Of a stretch of 64,000 nucleotides of DNA, positions 46,131 to 56,525 are shown one piece after another. The DNA is from Crossaster papposus (Eukaryota; Echinodermata; Asteroidea; Velatida; Solasteridae): assembly GCA_037893245.1 (NCBI GenBank), contig JBAIAA010000028.1, positions 1 through 64,000 on the forward strand, read 5' to 3'. A model generated the notes under the pieces. It saw nothing but the letters and a program-made list of their open reading frames with translations. It did no database searches and was not told the DNA's origin. The position numbers and the translations under genes are program-made. The stretch's first letter is position 1; each line of letters begins with the position of its first letter.

Positions 46131-47719
46131 CACCCATAACCTGAATCCTTTAAAATCCTGCAGTGATTTTACCATTGAGCAATAAAGCAGCCAAACATGG
46201 AGCAAATTAATTACCTAATGGAGGTCTGCACAAACTTTTCCTACGGTATCTTTGACACATAATATACACCTTGTTCTATTGAGAATGTGCATAGAGCATG
46301 AGCAGTGTGAAAGTACAAAGTACAAATAACCTCAATCCATCCTATTTGGATAAACACCCAAGTAAATCCTGCAAAATCATCCATCATTAGTTTAGGCCTT
46401 ATAACCTGGGTCCTGCATTATCCTTAAGTGGCAAAAACCCTAAACGCCCTCAATCCTGCAAATTCCTCTGATGCATCAACTTAAGTGCCCTCAATCCTGC
46501 AATTTGCAAAGAGGCTTTTTGAGGATTTGGGATGGTTAGGGTTAGATGGAATATACATGTACATCATTTGCTTTTGTACATCATTTGCTTTTGGTTTAGG
46601 GGGTTAGTATTGTATAGCTAATACCGGTATTATTACACTGACTGTTTGTATTTATAGATGCTGAAAAAACTAAGAAAAACAATCTTGTTCTTGTAGTCTC
46701 TTTCCCTGACCCTACTTAAGATGAAACAGAGCAATTTATAAACATCAGGGGTATTGTACGGTCAAAAAACCAGTCTGGCTGGCTTTTAACCGATCATATC
46801 GATTGCTAAATAAAATACTAACTATGGTAAATTGGGGTAGTAATGACGTATTTTAAAATAAAAGTTAGTTTCCAACGCTGTGAGATTAATATAAAAATAC
46901 TATTTTTCTTGAAAATGACATCACACCAGGTGCCATAATTTTACATGATGCTTCTGACTGTCATTAACCAACAGTCTAAAGCTCTTTTTATAATAATTTG
47001 GTAGTTTTGTTCCCATTCATCGAGAGCTCTGCCGCTGCAAGTGAAATGTAATCGTTTGTAGTACGAGGTTTTGCACGGCAATGTATACATGTATAAATTA
47101 AGGTCGCTGGAAAGCCAGCTGGATTGTTGTGCATACATTTGCTGCACGCGCGACAACATGTTAACGATGCGGCAAGAAAAACAAAATACAAATAAAATCA
47201 GAATTGTAGAGGCGATTATACTTGTCCCAAGGATGTTTTTGTTACTTGTCCCAAGGATGTTTTTGCAAAAAGGGCACGACGATCAAGGTAAATAACTTGC
47301 CGTTGAAGACAGCTATATTTAGTTGGGCACCTCGGCAATGACGTCGTCGTGGCCGTCATTCAATTCAAAGCCCTGTAACCCATGGTATTTCAACTTCCTG
47401 TGGGGTCCCTTGTTGGTAGACGATGTGGAAAGAATTAGTTTTATCGTGGTGGGAGGAAAACCCCAGAATGATATTCAAGGGGAAACCCACGGAATCAGAC
47501 AGGGACTGAAAACCCATTGACATTGATAAATTGATGGTGCAGATTAAACATAAAAAAAAATTGCAATGGAATATTATCTCAATACTTTTTCATGAAAAAG
47601 CCTTTATCAGACATTTATCACACATTGTCAGAATGCTAAAGTTCTTGTAACGTTTGACATTTGCACACTTGCTGCCCTCGCGGCGTCGCTTGACATTTTA
47701 AACACTGATTTGCCCTCAG
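46131..47719. other. Intronic stretch before PLCB exon 5
   Basis: AT-rich intron DNA with a KM1b-like fragment and a tandem CTTGTCCCAAGGATGTTTTTG pair (47221-47262). ORF 47323-47520 has no motif. Confidence 0.45.
46557..46780 (-). mobile_element. KM1b MITE fragment, inverted
   Basis: A duplicated TACATCATTTGCTTTTG is followed by GGGGGTTAGTATTGTATAG and ATAGATGCTGAAAAAAC, similar to the inverted KM1b interior and the fragment at 28.45 kb. Confidence 0.5.
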
Positions 47720-47807
47720 CATCAAAAAGATGTTTGCATCGTCACGGGAGGACAAGAAGAAAGTAGAAAATGCTCTCCAGGCATCGGGAGTACTTCTTGA
47801 TAAAAAG
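47720..47807 (+). CDS. PLCB: PLCB exon (EF hand)
   Basis: An 88-nt exon between TGCCCTCAG and GTAAGA. Its first base completes the Ser codon, giving S-IKKMFASSRED and then a lysine-rich helix ending LLDKK. The SIxxxFAS start resembles PLCB4-type proteins. The preceding 8.4-kb intron contains the whole piggyBac transposon. Confidence 0.9.
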
Positions 47808-47907
47808 GTAAGACAAACACAGACCAAGTACTTGTTTTTTAGAAGCACAATTTGTTTGGCTAATTGTTTAGCTGCGCCCTGAGATTCGGCCCTCATTTAT
47901 GCTCAGT

Positions 47908-48060
47908 ATAACCCCTTGATGCTGGTATACCCATCGGTATACGCATGCAGTCTTTGTCCAACAGCTGCACTGCACAATGGACTAGAATGTGCAGCTGTGC
48001 TACGGCCTGTGTGACATTACCAACAGCATTCTGGATAGATTAGCATGCCGCGGAATAGCA
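47908..48060 (-). repeat. Dispersed repeat, CCAGAATGCTGTGGACAGCTG family, inverted copy
   Basis: ACCCCTTGATGCTGGTATAC, AGTCTTTGTCCAACAGCTGC and CAACAGCATTCTGGATAGAT are the inverse of the 33.75-kb repeat. It lies 100 bp after PLCB exon 5. Confidence 0.6.
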
Positions 48061-49002
48061 ATTGGGCTTTAACAAAATTGGAAGAAATGTCGATATTTGC
48101 AGTCGGTGATTTTTTTCTCCGCCGTTGTGAATATTTGTATCTCTGATTGAGATCCTAAGGGACTAAGCATAAGGTCACTTGCCGTCAGAGTGCAGACATG
48201 ACAGATACTATTTTTAGATGTTTTACTATCGTACAGAACAGAGATATTATCAAATTAATAATCAAATCATAATCAAATCATAACTGTCACGTATGTAAAT
48301 AACACAATTAAATTTGGGTGCAGGAGTACTGCAACTGTACTTCCAAGAGCTTAAATGCAGACGGAGCACAAGTGTGGGTAGAGAATGGACATGGGTGATC
48401 ACCGAAAATTACTCCTCAGTGAAAACCTGCAAAAGTCCTACTTTTATCCCGAGTTTGTCCTCCAAATTCCTACTTCTGTCGTACTTTAAAACAATTATTT
48501 ATCTTACTTTCTCCTACTTTTTCATCTTGGTCTGCTTGAAAGCCTGACCAAGTCAGTTTTGTGGTGTATTTGACAGTTGTGGGATTATCTGTTAACTCAT
48601 AGAGAAAGGTTCCTTTCTCTATGGTTTAATTAACCCTTAACCTGCCAGACGCAGCGCAGTGCATCAGGTAAATAAAGTCTGGTGCACTTTGATGAATTTA
48701 GCTGTCAGCAACAGTCCACAGTCTAAGACTCTGAGAGCTAATTCCCATTGAACAATGCCAACATTGGGTGACTGCAAACTCTGTGTTGCAGACTCTGAAG
48801 CAGTTTGAGTTGACCTTGATAATTCTGACCTGATGGATCTCGCTGCACTAGGCAGGGTTGTCATGATGCTGATTGCTGCGTGTGGCAGGGTGTCTAGCCA
48901 AAATACCCTGCAGGTAATAAAGTTAATATTCTCACGCCAATATGAATAAAACATGCATGTTTGCTTTCCCTTTTTATTGCTTTCGTCTTCAATTGTCTTC
49001 AG
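48061..49002. other. Intronic stretch before PLCB exon 6
   Basis: No repeat boundary or gene recognised. The ORF on the minus strand (48664-49098) is largely the antisense of exon 6 plus intron. Confidence 0.5.
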
Positions 49003-49103
49003 GATGACTCGATCACTCCCAGCAACTTCCGCATCGAAGATTTCTTCACCTTCTACACCCGACTCATCAGCCAGAAAGAGATTGACAAAGTCTTTCAAGG
49101 ACT
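49003..49103 (+). CDS. PLCB: PLCB exon (EF hand)
   Basis: A 101-nt exon between GTCTTCAG and GTAAGA, starting at a codon boundary and ending with two bases of a Leu codon. It encodes DDSITPSNFRIEDFFTFYTR and then LISQKEIDKVFQG. This is the ND-I-P-F-E-FY pattern followed by the helix that ends in the family's EIDxIF segment. Confidence 0.92.
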
Positions 49104-49296
49104 GTAAGATGATGCAATTTTAACAGTCCCTCTTCTAACCTCTGTTTCTTCCACCGATTTGCTTCATTTTGCATGCACAGTGATTAATTGAAATGTACCC
49201 ACCCATTCTTTGTATCAGTATCCCATGCTGCATAGACACTGAACAGAGCAGTGTGATTTTTCAAGTCCCTATAGCAATAAGGAGTTTACTTTTATA

Positions 49297-49745
49297 ATAT
49301 GTGACCCGCTCCATTGTAATCAGGAATAAGTTGCTGAGGCCGTTTTACACAATCGGCCGTTGAAGTGAACGCATTGGTAAAAATCGTGACCAAGTCGATT
49401 TTCTGAACATTGTATTTTTAGGAAGTGCAGTTATCATAGATTATTGTCATTAATGTCTTGTATGTAAAAACGATCAATGCAGATGAAAATGAAGAGGATT
49501 TGTGTGCGCTGTCGTATGATTTGGGTGAATTTTGTTTATTTCAAAGCTGTTTTTCTCGGAATGTGGATTCGGCAAATAAATATATACCTGTCATCTTCAT
49601 CAGACCATAACTCGTTAACCTAAGAAGATACACACTTGTGATGGGTATCATTAAAAAGCTTATGAAATTCCCTTTCGCACCATGTGCATATCTCAAAAAG
49701 TCATTTTGAGACTTATTCCTGATTTTGATGGAGTGAGTCACATGT
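49297..49745. mobile_element. GTGACC-family MITE, ATAT/ATGT flanks
   Basis: GTGACCCGCTCCATTGTAAT ... ATTTTGATGGAGTGAGTCAC, flanked by ATAT and ATGT. The interior is an inverted relative of the copy at 52.47 kb (both have AAGCTTATGAAATTCCC or its inverse). Confidence 0.82.
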
Positions 49746-49879
49746 ACATCGTTCAATGAACAAGCACAAATCCGTCGAGGAGCCATGTCGTTGTGTATGG
49801 TCTACTGTAGTTCAAATGCACACAAATACTGCAGAGAATTATATATGTAGCATGTAGTTGGCATGTAGTTACCATGTGG

Positions 49880-50692
49880 TAATTCTCTTTAGTGAGATTG
49901 TGTGGTTCTGAATAGAACCAAAGGGAACTCAATGTTTTGGACAGTATGCTCTGCCCGTCATCAGGAGCGATTCTAACGGTGGAGTAGGGTTATATGGAGC
50001 CTGGAAGCAATGAAGCGTGATGTGGTGGAGTTCCTGGGAGAGATGTTTTTTTGTCGCAGACGTTGTATGCCCTGCAGACGAGAGCCTGGTTGATGGAAGT
50101 CGTGATCTTGGGGTGATGGAAGGAACTGCTGTGGAGGTATCTGTCAGTGTGAGTTGGTTTGCGGTAGACGCTGCAAGCGAGACTCCAATCCTGCTTTCTA
50201 GACACCTCAACGCCAAGAAATGAGATGTTCAACCATCCCTTTTTTTGTTCCATGGTGAACTGGATGCTGCTGTGAAGCCTGTTGAGGTGTTTCAAGAAGA
50301 CACGGTTCCCCAAGAATACATCGGTTTCAACATCAGCGACATCTGGTACCCCATCATCACCTCCCAGTCCGATGGTTCCCCTATACCATTGCCAACCTTC
50401 CCCTTCCTTCCCACTGAAACACCTCAGTGATCATCCAGCATCTTCCACGTCCTGCCTGAGTACTCCTGAAGAGTTGCATCTTATGCACGATTCATTGCTC
50501 AGTGATCATCTAGCATACCCTCCATGCATAAAAAGTTGCATCCTTCATACGCCTAATCGTTTCCATAACCCCGCTTCACTGTTGGAATCCCTCAGTCTCC
50601 TGATGACGGGCAGAGCATATACAGTCTGAAACATTGAGTTCCCTCCGGTTCTTTTCAGAACCACTCATCTCACTAAAGAGAATCAACACAAA
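49880..50692 (-). mobile_element. Penelope-like element fragment with inverted flanks
   Basis: Left arm AATTCTCTTTAGTGAGAT, GTGGTTCTGAATAGAACC and CTCTGCCCGTCATCAGGAG is repeated inverted on the right (CTCCTGATGACGGGCAGAGC, GGTTCTTTTCAGAACCAC, ATCTCACTAAAGAGAAT). Between them is a minus-strand reverse transcriptase fragment. Inverted terminal repeats around a truncated copy are common in Penelope-like elements. Confidence 0.75.
49990..50313 (-). pseudogene. Penelope-like reverse transcriptase, C-terminal fragment
   Basis: An open frame containing FLKHLNRLHSSIQFTMEQKK, LNISFLGVEVSRKQD, and VYRKPTHTDRYLHSSSFHHP, then INQALVCRAYNVC. The F-LGV-V-R...VYRKPTHTDRYLH...HHP block is characteristic of the segment just after the RT core of Penelope-like elements, before the GIY-YIG endonuclease. 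Catalytic RT motifs and the endonuclease are missing. Confidence 0.85.
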
Positions 50693-50704
50693 TACCGCAA
50701 ACTA

Positions 50705-51116
50705 ATATGTGACCCGCTCCTACGAAACCTGACATAAGTCGCAAAGGCTATTTCGAGATACAGCTCGTCAAAGTTGAAATGGGGTGAAAAATATAGTGGA
50801 CACCGATTTTTTTTTTTCGTAATTTTTTTATTCTTTATTATGTATACTTTAACTCTCAGTTAGGTTACACAAAGTCAACTTTTTTGATGAGAAAGTACAA
50901 ATATCATGCATTTATTAAGGCAAACTGTGTCCTAAAAGTGGTAATTTATCTCCCAAATACATCGAAATAAAATCCTCATAAAATTGGAAGTATGTATGGT
51001 ATAAAGGTGGTTTTGGTACCAAATAAAAGCTGAAGATGTGTACTTAATGGAAATAACAATATCTCACTTTTCAAAATAACTACTTATGTCTGGTTTTGTG
51101 GGAGCAGGTCACATAT
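50705..51116. mobile_element. GTGACC-family MITE, ATAT duplication
   Basis: ATAT|GTGACCCGCTCCTACGAAAC ... GGTTTTGTGGGAGCAGGTCAC|ATAT. About 404 bp, non-coding. It abuts the Penelope-like fragment. Confidence 0.87.
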
Positions 51117-51310
51117 TTCCTTTTACAGAGCATTGTTACAGTGATCAGTGCTCACTTATTTTTTTCATTATCTTTTTTATTGTCTGAGAAGTATTATGTA
51201 GTTGGTAACAGGTACTCAAATCCATAAGCTGGAACCAGGTCCTGACATCCACAGTTTGGAATACTCAGATACCTGGTTTTGATGCATAGCCCTATAAAAA
51301 GAGGCTATAG

Positions 51311-51717
51311 CAAAGTTGTATTCGAGTCCTTGCACAAGTCCTTGCGCAAGACCTTGCGCAAGACCTTGCGCAAGACCTTGCACAAGACCTTGCACAAGAC
51401 CTTGCACAAGTCATTGCACAAGTCATTGCACAAGTCATTGCACAAGTCATTGCACAAGTCATTGCACAAGTCATTGCACAAGTCATTGCACAAGTCATTG
51501 CACAAGTCATTGCACAAGTCATTGCACAAGTCATTGCACAAGTCATTGCACAAGTCCTTTCATAAAGCCAGTCACAAGTAGCTGGTTTTTGAACAATGAC
51601 AAAGGAATGCCTTTGTCAAAGCTCATTTGAATAGCTTGTGATTAGAACTGGAGGACTTGTGATGGACTGGTAGGGACTTGTGATGGACTTGCAGGGACTA
51701 GCTTGACTACATCCCTG
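51311..51717. mobile_element. hAT-like element with minisatellite arm, perfect 8-bp duplication
   Basis: A perfect 8-bp duplication GGCTATAG (51303-51310 and 51718-51725) brackets ends CAAAGTTGTATTCGAGTCC and, read inward from the right, CAGGGATGTAGTCAAGCTAG. The left arm is a 12-bp array, first CAAGACCTTGCG then CAAGTCATTGCA (51400-51556). The core GTAGCTGGTTTTTGAACAAT is the inverse of the core of the 7.1-kb element. The right arm has two diverged TGTGATGGACT units. Confidence 0.87.
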
Positions 51718-51725
51718 GGCTATAG

Positions 51726-52411
51726 TGACCCCCCTCTCCCCAATTCTACACTTTATAATGGTCATTTTATAAGTAAATCTGTCTGTGGCTTTGAAGCCTC
51801 CTACATATTTAGTTATCACTGGCTCTCTGACACTCACAGCCATATGGTACGCTATCTTTTATTTCCCATCCAGTGAACAATGAATGAACTCGATTTAATT
51901 CCATTGCTTTGGTGACAGCCACATTAAGCTGGGGAGGGGAGGGGGAGGGGGGGAGACTAAAGCAATGCAGATGTTTCATTGTGTCTGCTACCTGAATTTT
52001 TTCTCTTCAGAATTGTATTTCTCTGTTCATCTATTGTCAGTGATTTTGCTCAGTTTGTTTTCTTTTACGTCAATCACAATTCACATTTTCAACCATGCAT
52101 TCCCAGTCTTTCTTTGTCACTGTAATCTCAAATGAAAGATGTATTGATTAAAAAAATAAAAAATTACAGACTTGCAGTCACAAGTGATTGCTTTCAAGAG
52201 GATGAATGGAGCCGGGAAAAACAATTGATTATTTTTTTTCCTGCGGGTTGTTTGAGTATGTACAACGTTTATTGGGCTCAACATTTCAATAAAAGTCGGT
52301 GAACCGACTGCATTCTCTTATTAAACAGACGTCCCTGGACGGGAAGTACATTTTTATCTTTTTGGCTCACTGTTGCAATGCATTTTGACCAAGTTACATG
52401 TAGCATGCTTT
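51726..52411. other. Intronic stretch with G-rich run
   Basis: GGGGAGGGGAGGGGGAGGGG (51935-51955) has four G-tracts and could form a quadruplex on the coding strand. Otherwise unremarkable. Confidence 0.5.
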
Positions 52412-53330
52412 TAAAGGGACAATTTACATTTTGTCGGTTGTGGATTTTTATTGTTTGAAGCAGCAAAAATGTGACCCGCTCCATCGAAATCAGGAATAAG
52501 TCTCGAAATGACTATGTAAGATATGCACATGGTGAGAAAGGGAATTTCATAAGCTTTCTAATGATACCTATCACAAGTGTGTATCTGTTTTAGGTTAACG
52601 AGTTATGGTCTGATGAAGATGACAGGTGTATATTTATTTGCCGAATCCACATTCCGAGAAAAACAGCTTTGAAATAAACAAAATTGACCAAAATCATACG
52701 GACAGTGCACACAAATCGTCTTCATTTTTATCTTTATTGATCGTTTTTACATACAAGACATTAATGACAATAATCTGTGATAACTACACTTCCTCAAATT
52801 ACAATGTTCAGAAAAACGACTTGGTCACGATTTTCACCCATGCGTTCACTTCATCGGCCGATTGCGTAAAACGGCCCCAGCGACTTATTCCTGATTACGA
52901 TGGAGCGGGTCACAAATGCTCAAAACATACAGAAAGATACTTTGACAAACAACCTGATGGAGTTTTTAGCTCTGTAAATGCTGCATATTCCGAGAACACA
53001 ATATTCTAAGATTTTGATTTCAATTCAAATATTTCTTGAGTCACGGGTTGAATTGCAACCACAATCTGCGTTCAGAGCGCGTTCTCAGCCAGCGGATTGC
53101 AGCTTCTCGCATTTCCTGCACTGAACAAATGGTAGCGCCAACAAAGCTTCCAAAAGTGCGTCTCTTGGAAATGGCATTCTTTTGTTATTTTCTTCGTAAT
53201 GTCAGCATGCCAGACGGAATAATTTTACAGGGAGTTTAAAATCATTCAAAACTTTACAATCAAGCTTTTCCATAGAATTTTTGATTGGTTACTTTTTGGA
53301 TAGCTGTAAAAGGTATATATTTCATCTTTT
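52412..53330 (+). repeat. Dispersed repeat (ATGCATATTCCGAGAAAACA family), copy 2, with MITE inside
   Basis: Split by the GTGACC-family element at 52471-52913. Its tail (53000-53330: CACAATCTGCGTTCAGAGCG, GCCAGACGGAATAATTTTAC, GGATAGCTGTAAAAGG) is shared with the copy at 56.15 kb. Confidence 0.65.
52467..52917. mobile_element. GTGACC-family MITE inserted in a dispersed repeat, AAAT duplication
   Basis: AAAT|GTGACCCGCTCCATCGAAAT ... TTACGATGGAGCGGGTCAC|AAAT. The host repeat is continuous across the insertion when compared with the related unoccupied copy near 37.44 kb (AAGCAGAAAAAGTGATCAAA), giving an independent check of the boundaries. Confidence 0.88.
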
Positions 53331-53338
53331 AAAGGTAG

Positions 53339-53706
53339 GATACACCATTTGCAGATATCAAAAATATTTACTACCGAATTATTAAAAGATATCTTACTCA
53401 TTTGAAAGTAAATAATGATTCTAGACATCCAGCAAAATTATTGCGCTAGATATCCTGTAATTATTCCGAAAAATAGAATTTTATAAAGAAAAATTCGCGA
53501 CGGCAATTGCAAAAAAACAAAAAAAAACATAATAATAACTAATCGACGCAGGTTGAAAACAAACGCCATTTTTCTTTCTTTTCTCGGCATCCATGATTGT
53601 AAAACTTTGTACAGGTCAAATAAATGATATTTACTATAAAATACAACCTCCAAATCTAACCAATCGTGCTAATTCAAGCAATTACCAATGGTGTATCCTA
53701 CATTAA
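53339..53706 (+). mobile_element. KM1 MITE copy
   Basis: TTAAAGGTAGGATACACC to GTGTATCCTACATTAA, with TTAA on both sides. Intron between exons 6 and 7. Confidence 0.9.
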
Positions 53707-53749
53707 GTACAGAAACAATGGAAAGAACAATGCATGTCTCGACAGAGAT

Positions 53750-54178
53750 TTAAAGGTAGTATACACCATTTGCACACACCATTTGCACAAATAAAAAACT
53801 ACTGAATTATTCTGAAATACCTTACTTGACTGTAAAGTGAATAACAGTCTCAAGCATCGCTTGAAATCATGGCTCCTCGTGTGATGTGGTTTTCACGAAA
53901 AGTGGCATTTTGTATCAATTTTAAACGATTGCCAGCCGGCAATTGTTGTAAAAAAACCTAACTAATTTTAAACGCTGCTCTACAATTTATTTAATTCGTC
54001 AAGGAACCAGACTATATGTACAAGAACAGCACTGCAAAAACAGCATGTTTTTCCAGCTTGTATGAACACAAAAACTTTAAACAGATCAGCATCACAATAT
54101 TGACTATAAAATGATTTTTTTTCTCTACCCATCTATTTTGGAAAATTACAGCAAAAGCAAATGGTGTATACTACCTTT
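53750..54178 (+). mobile_element. KM1b MITE, diverged KM1 relative
   Basis: Begins TTAAAGGTAGTATACACC and ends AATGGTGTATACTACCTTT, so it shares KM1 ends. The interior differs: GTGAATAACAGTCTCAAGC, AACGATTGCCAGCCGGCAATT and CAGCAAAAGCAAATGG. No ORF. It ends 62 bp before PLCB exon 7. Confidence 0.8.
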
Positions 54179-54239
54179 GCTCTGCACAGCGTTGCCATTA
54201 TCGTTTCAAAAACTCGTTTTCTGTTTTCCTTTTGAACAG

Positions 54240-54406
54240 GGGAGCCAAGAATAAGCCCTATCTAACCACCCAGCAAATGATCAAATTTCTGAATGAGGAA
54301 CAGCGTGATCCCAGACTCAACGAGGTTCTCTATCCATTCTATGACGTCCACCGGGCCAAGGAGCTCATCAATGAGTTTGAACCCAACAAAGCCTTCATGA
54401 AGAAAG
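54240..54406 (+). CDS. PLCB: PLCB exon (EF hands, conserved QRDPRLNE block)
   Basis: A 167-nt exon between TTTGAACAG and GTGCGG. It encodes GAKNKPYLTTQQMIKFLNE, then QRDPRLNEVLYPFYD, HRAKELI, and FEPNKAFMKKG. The QRDPRLNE block is nearly invariant in PLC beta. It starts 62 bp after the end of a KM1b element. The donor lacks the usual A at +3, but the phase (one base left over) fits the next exon exactly. Confidence 0.95.
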
Positions 54407-54417
54407 GTGCGGTATTA

Positions 54418-54500
54418 CAGTGGAACGCCGCTATACCGAACACTGCTATACCGAACATTTGGCTAAATTGAACATTTGGCTATACTGAACATTCGGCTAT
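54418..54500 (+). repeat. Short CTATACCGAACATTTGG repeats after PLCB exon 7
   Basis: About five imperfect copies of CTATACCGAACATTTGG, starting 12 bp inside the intron and running into the (AAT)n of the retrotransposon tail. One more unit occurs at 54642. Confidence 0.55.
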
Positions 54501-54640
54501 AATAATAATAATAATAACAGGCATTTATACTGCGCTTTTCCAAAACATGATCAAAGCGCATAACAAAAGAAAGGATAAATTAAAACAAACTAGAAAAAAC
54601 TTAAATCTACTATTTAGGAAAAAGATAAGTTTTAAGTTTA
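54500..54640 (-). mobile_element. Short 3' end copy related to the CR1/L2-like element
   Basis: (AAT)n at 54500-54519 is followed by TACTGCGCTTTTCCAAAACA and AAAGCGCATAACAAAAG, resembling the tail of the 22.9-kb element (TTGCGC...AAATGCGCATAACAA). It lies 94 bp after the donor of PLCB exon 7. Confidence 0.6.
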
Positions 54641-54722
54641 CTCTATACCGAACACCATCCTTGGCTCTCGATTTTTGTGTACAATAATACCAAACATTGT
54701 TGTTCAAATAAAAGTCAAAAGA

Positions 54723-55075
54723 TTAAAATTAGGATACACCATTTGCAGATATCGAAAATATTTACTACCGAATTGTTATGAAACATCTGACTTATTTTAA
54801 AGTAAATAAAGATTCTAGGCATCCAGCAAAATGATTGCGCTAGATATCCTGGACCTATTTCGAAAAATTTAATAAAAAAACCCCAAAAAACCCATAAGAA
54901 TAACTGCCCGACGCCAGTTTGAAAGCAAACACTGTTTTTCGTGCTTATCTCGGCATCCATGATTGTAAAACTCCGCACAGGTCAGTTAAAACGACACTTA
55001 CTATAAAATACAACCCCCCATATCCACCCATTCACAATTATTCAAGCAATTACCAATGGTGTATCCTACCTTTAA
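54723..55075 (+). mobile_element. KM1 MITE copy
   Basis: TTAAAATTAGGATACACC to GTGTATCCTACCTTTAA. A sequence containing CTCGATTTTTGTGTACAATA before it recurs after it as CTCCTGATTTTGTGTACAAA, so the locus also has a short direct duplication of flanking DNA. Confidence 0.88.
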
Positions 55076-55314
55076 CAAAATCCACCGTCCTTAGCTCCTG
55101 ATTTTGTGTACAAATATTTTAAACATTGTTGAAAATGTATCAACAGGTTTTAAAAAATCAACTTGGTATTTGAAATGCTACAAAGGCTGTTTTTAATTCC
55201 CGAACGTCAAACGGGCGGTGCTTTTTGTGAAAGAGTGACACCATCTACAAAAATGGGCACCTGGTAGATTGGCGGCTGCAAATCGCCATACTGAATGATA
55301 GTATGTACAAAACA

Positions 55315-55380
55315 TGTGATCTGTCGCCACAAAATAAGCTGAAAGTCAGAAATTTTGCCATTTCACATGACAATGGGTCA
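55315..55380 (+). mobile_element. GTGACC-family end fragment
   Basis: ATGTGATCTGTCGCCACAAA then ATAAGCTGAAAGTCAG resembles the left end of the 39.4-kb copy. The rest is absent. Confidence 0.55.
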
Positions 55381-55408
55381 AGGCCAATTTTTTTTTTTTT
55401 TTATGTGT

Positions 55409-55766
55409 TGGAGGATACACCATTTGCAGACATCAAAAATATTTACTACCAAACTATTAAGAAATATCTTACATATTTGAAAGTAAATAATGATTATAGG
55501 CACCCAGCAAAATGATTGCGCAATAATATAATTGTTCTGAAAAATTAAATTACTAAAAAAAAATTGCGATCGTGATCGCGAAAAAATACCAAAACGGCAT
55601 AAGAACCACTGTCCGACGCCGGTTGAAAATAAACGCAGTTTATCTTGCTTTCCTCGGCATCCATGATTGTAAAACTTCAAACAGGTTAGTTATTATATTT
55701 GCTATAAATTACAACCTCCCAAATCCACCCATTCAAGCAATTACCAATGGTGAATCCTCTATTTAA
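55409..55766 (+). mobile_element. KM1 MITE copy, ends degraded
   Basis: GGAGGATACACCATTTGCAG on the left and ACCAATGGTGAATCCTCTA on the right. The TTAA is not preserved on the left. It lies just after a GTGACC-family end fragment. Confidence 0.82.
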
Positions 55767-55911
55767 TCTTTATAACTCCAGTGCCACCTTTTCCATTTTT
55801 GTTTGGTTCTGTAAAACGTCTTGTTTTATGCTGTTTGTTAGATGAGATTTGAATTGTGAGAAGCCAATAAGATAATTTGTTTGTGGTAGCACCATGTGGT
55901 AAATCTGTCCA

Positions 55912-55960
55912 AAACGTTGAGTTCTTCTTCGGTTCTTTTCAGAACCACACCAACTCACCA
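55912..55960 (-). repeat. Terminal arm of the Penelope-like family, short inverted copy
   Basis: AAAACGTTGAGTTCTTCTTC then GGTTCTTTTCAGAACCACAC is the outer part of the arm seen at 50.6 kb. Confidence 0.6.
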
Positions 55961-56134
55961 AAATTTTTTTTTACCACACAGTGCTATTGCAAACAACTTG
56001 TCTTACCCAACTGTATTTACACAACCGCAAGATGTTGGTAGTCCATATTTCCATTACTGAACTCAGTACACCTAGCTCAATGTTGCATACATTGGAAGCA
56101 TTTGTTCTGCAAAATCCAGACATATAAATATCTC

Positions 56135-56500
56135 GACGCATTTTGTGACGAAAAGAATATTCCTAGATTTTGATTTCAATAAAAAATTTGCTGAGTCACA
56201 ATTAGAATTGTGACCACAATCTGCTTTAACGGCGCGTTCTTAGCCATCGGATATTGCGTATCAAACACTGAACAGACCAATAGTAGCGCCAATGCATGCA
56301 CCGCGCATCGTTCTAACACGGAAATGTCCAAAAGTACGTCTCTGACATGCATATTTGGAAATGGCATTCTTTTGGTTTTTTCTTCAAAATGACAGCATTG
56401 CAGACGGAATAATTTCACAGGGAGTTTAGAATCATTAATAACAAGTAAGCTTTTCAACAGTATTTTAGTTCGTTATTTTTGGGATAGCTGCAAAAGGTAT
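56135..56500 (+). repeat. Dispersed repeat (ATGCATATTCCGAGAAAACA family), copy 3, tail only
   Basis: AGATTTTGATTTCAATAAAA, CACAATCTGCTTTAACGGCG, GCAGACGGAATAATTTCACA and GGATAGCTGCAAAAGG match 53.0-53.33 kb. It ends about 25 bp before PLCB exon 8. Confidence 0.65.
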
Positions 56501-56525
56501 TTCATCTCTGTATTCTTGTGTACAG

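Noticed and set aside
51279-51630. ORFs of KSLH/TSHC/CAMT/CNDL repeats
   Set aside because: Same cause: the 12-bp array of the hAT-like element.
54241-54471. Plus-strand ORF extending beyond exon 7
   Set aside because: The last 22 codons are intron repeats (CTATACCGAACA). The phase-correct donor at 54407 joins exon 8.
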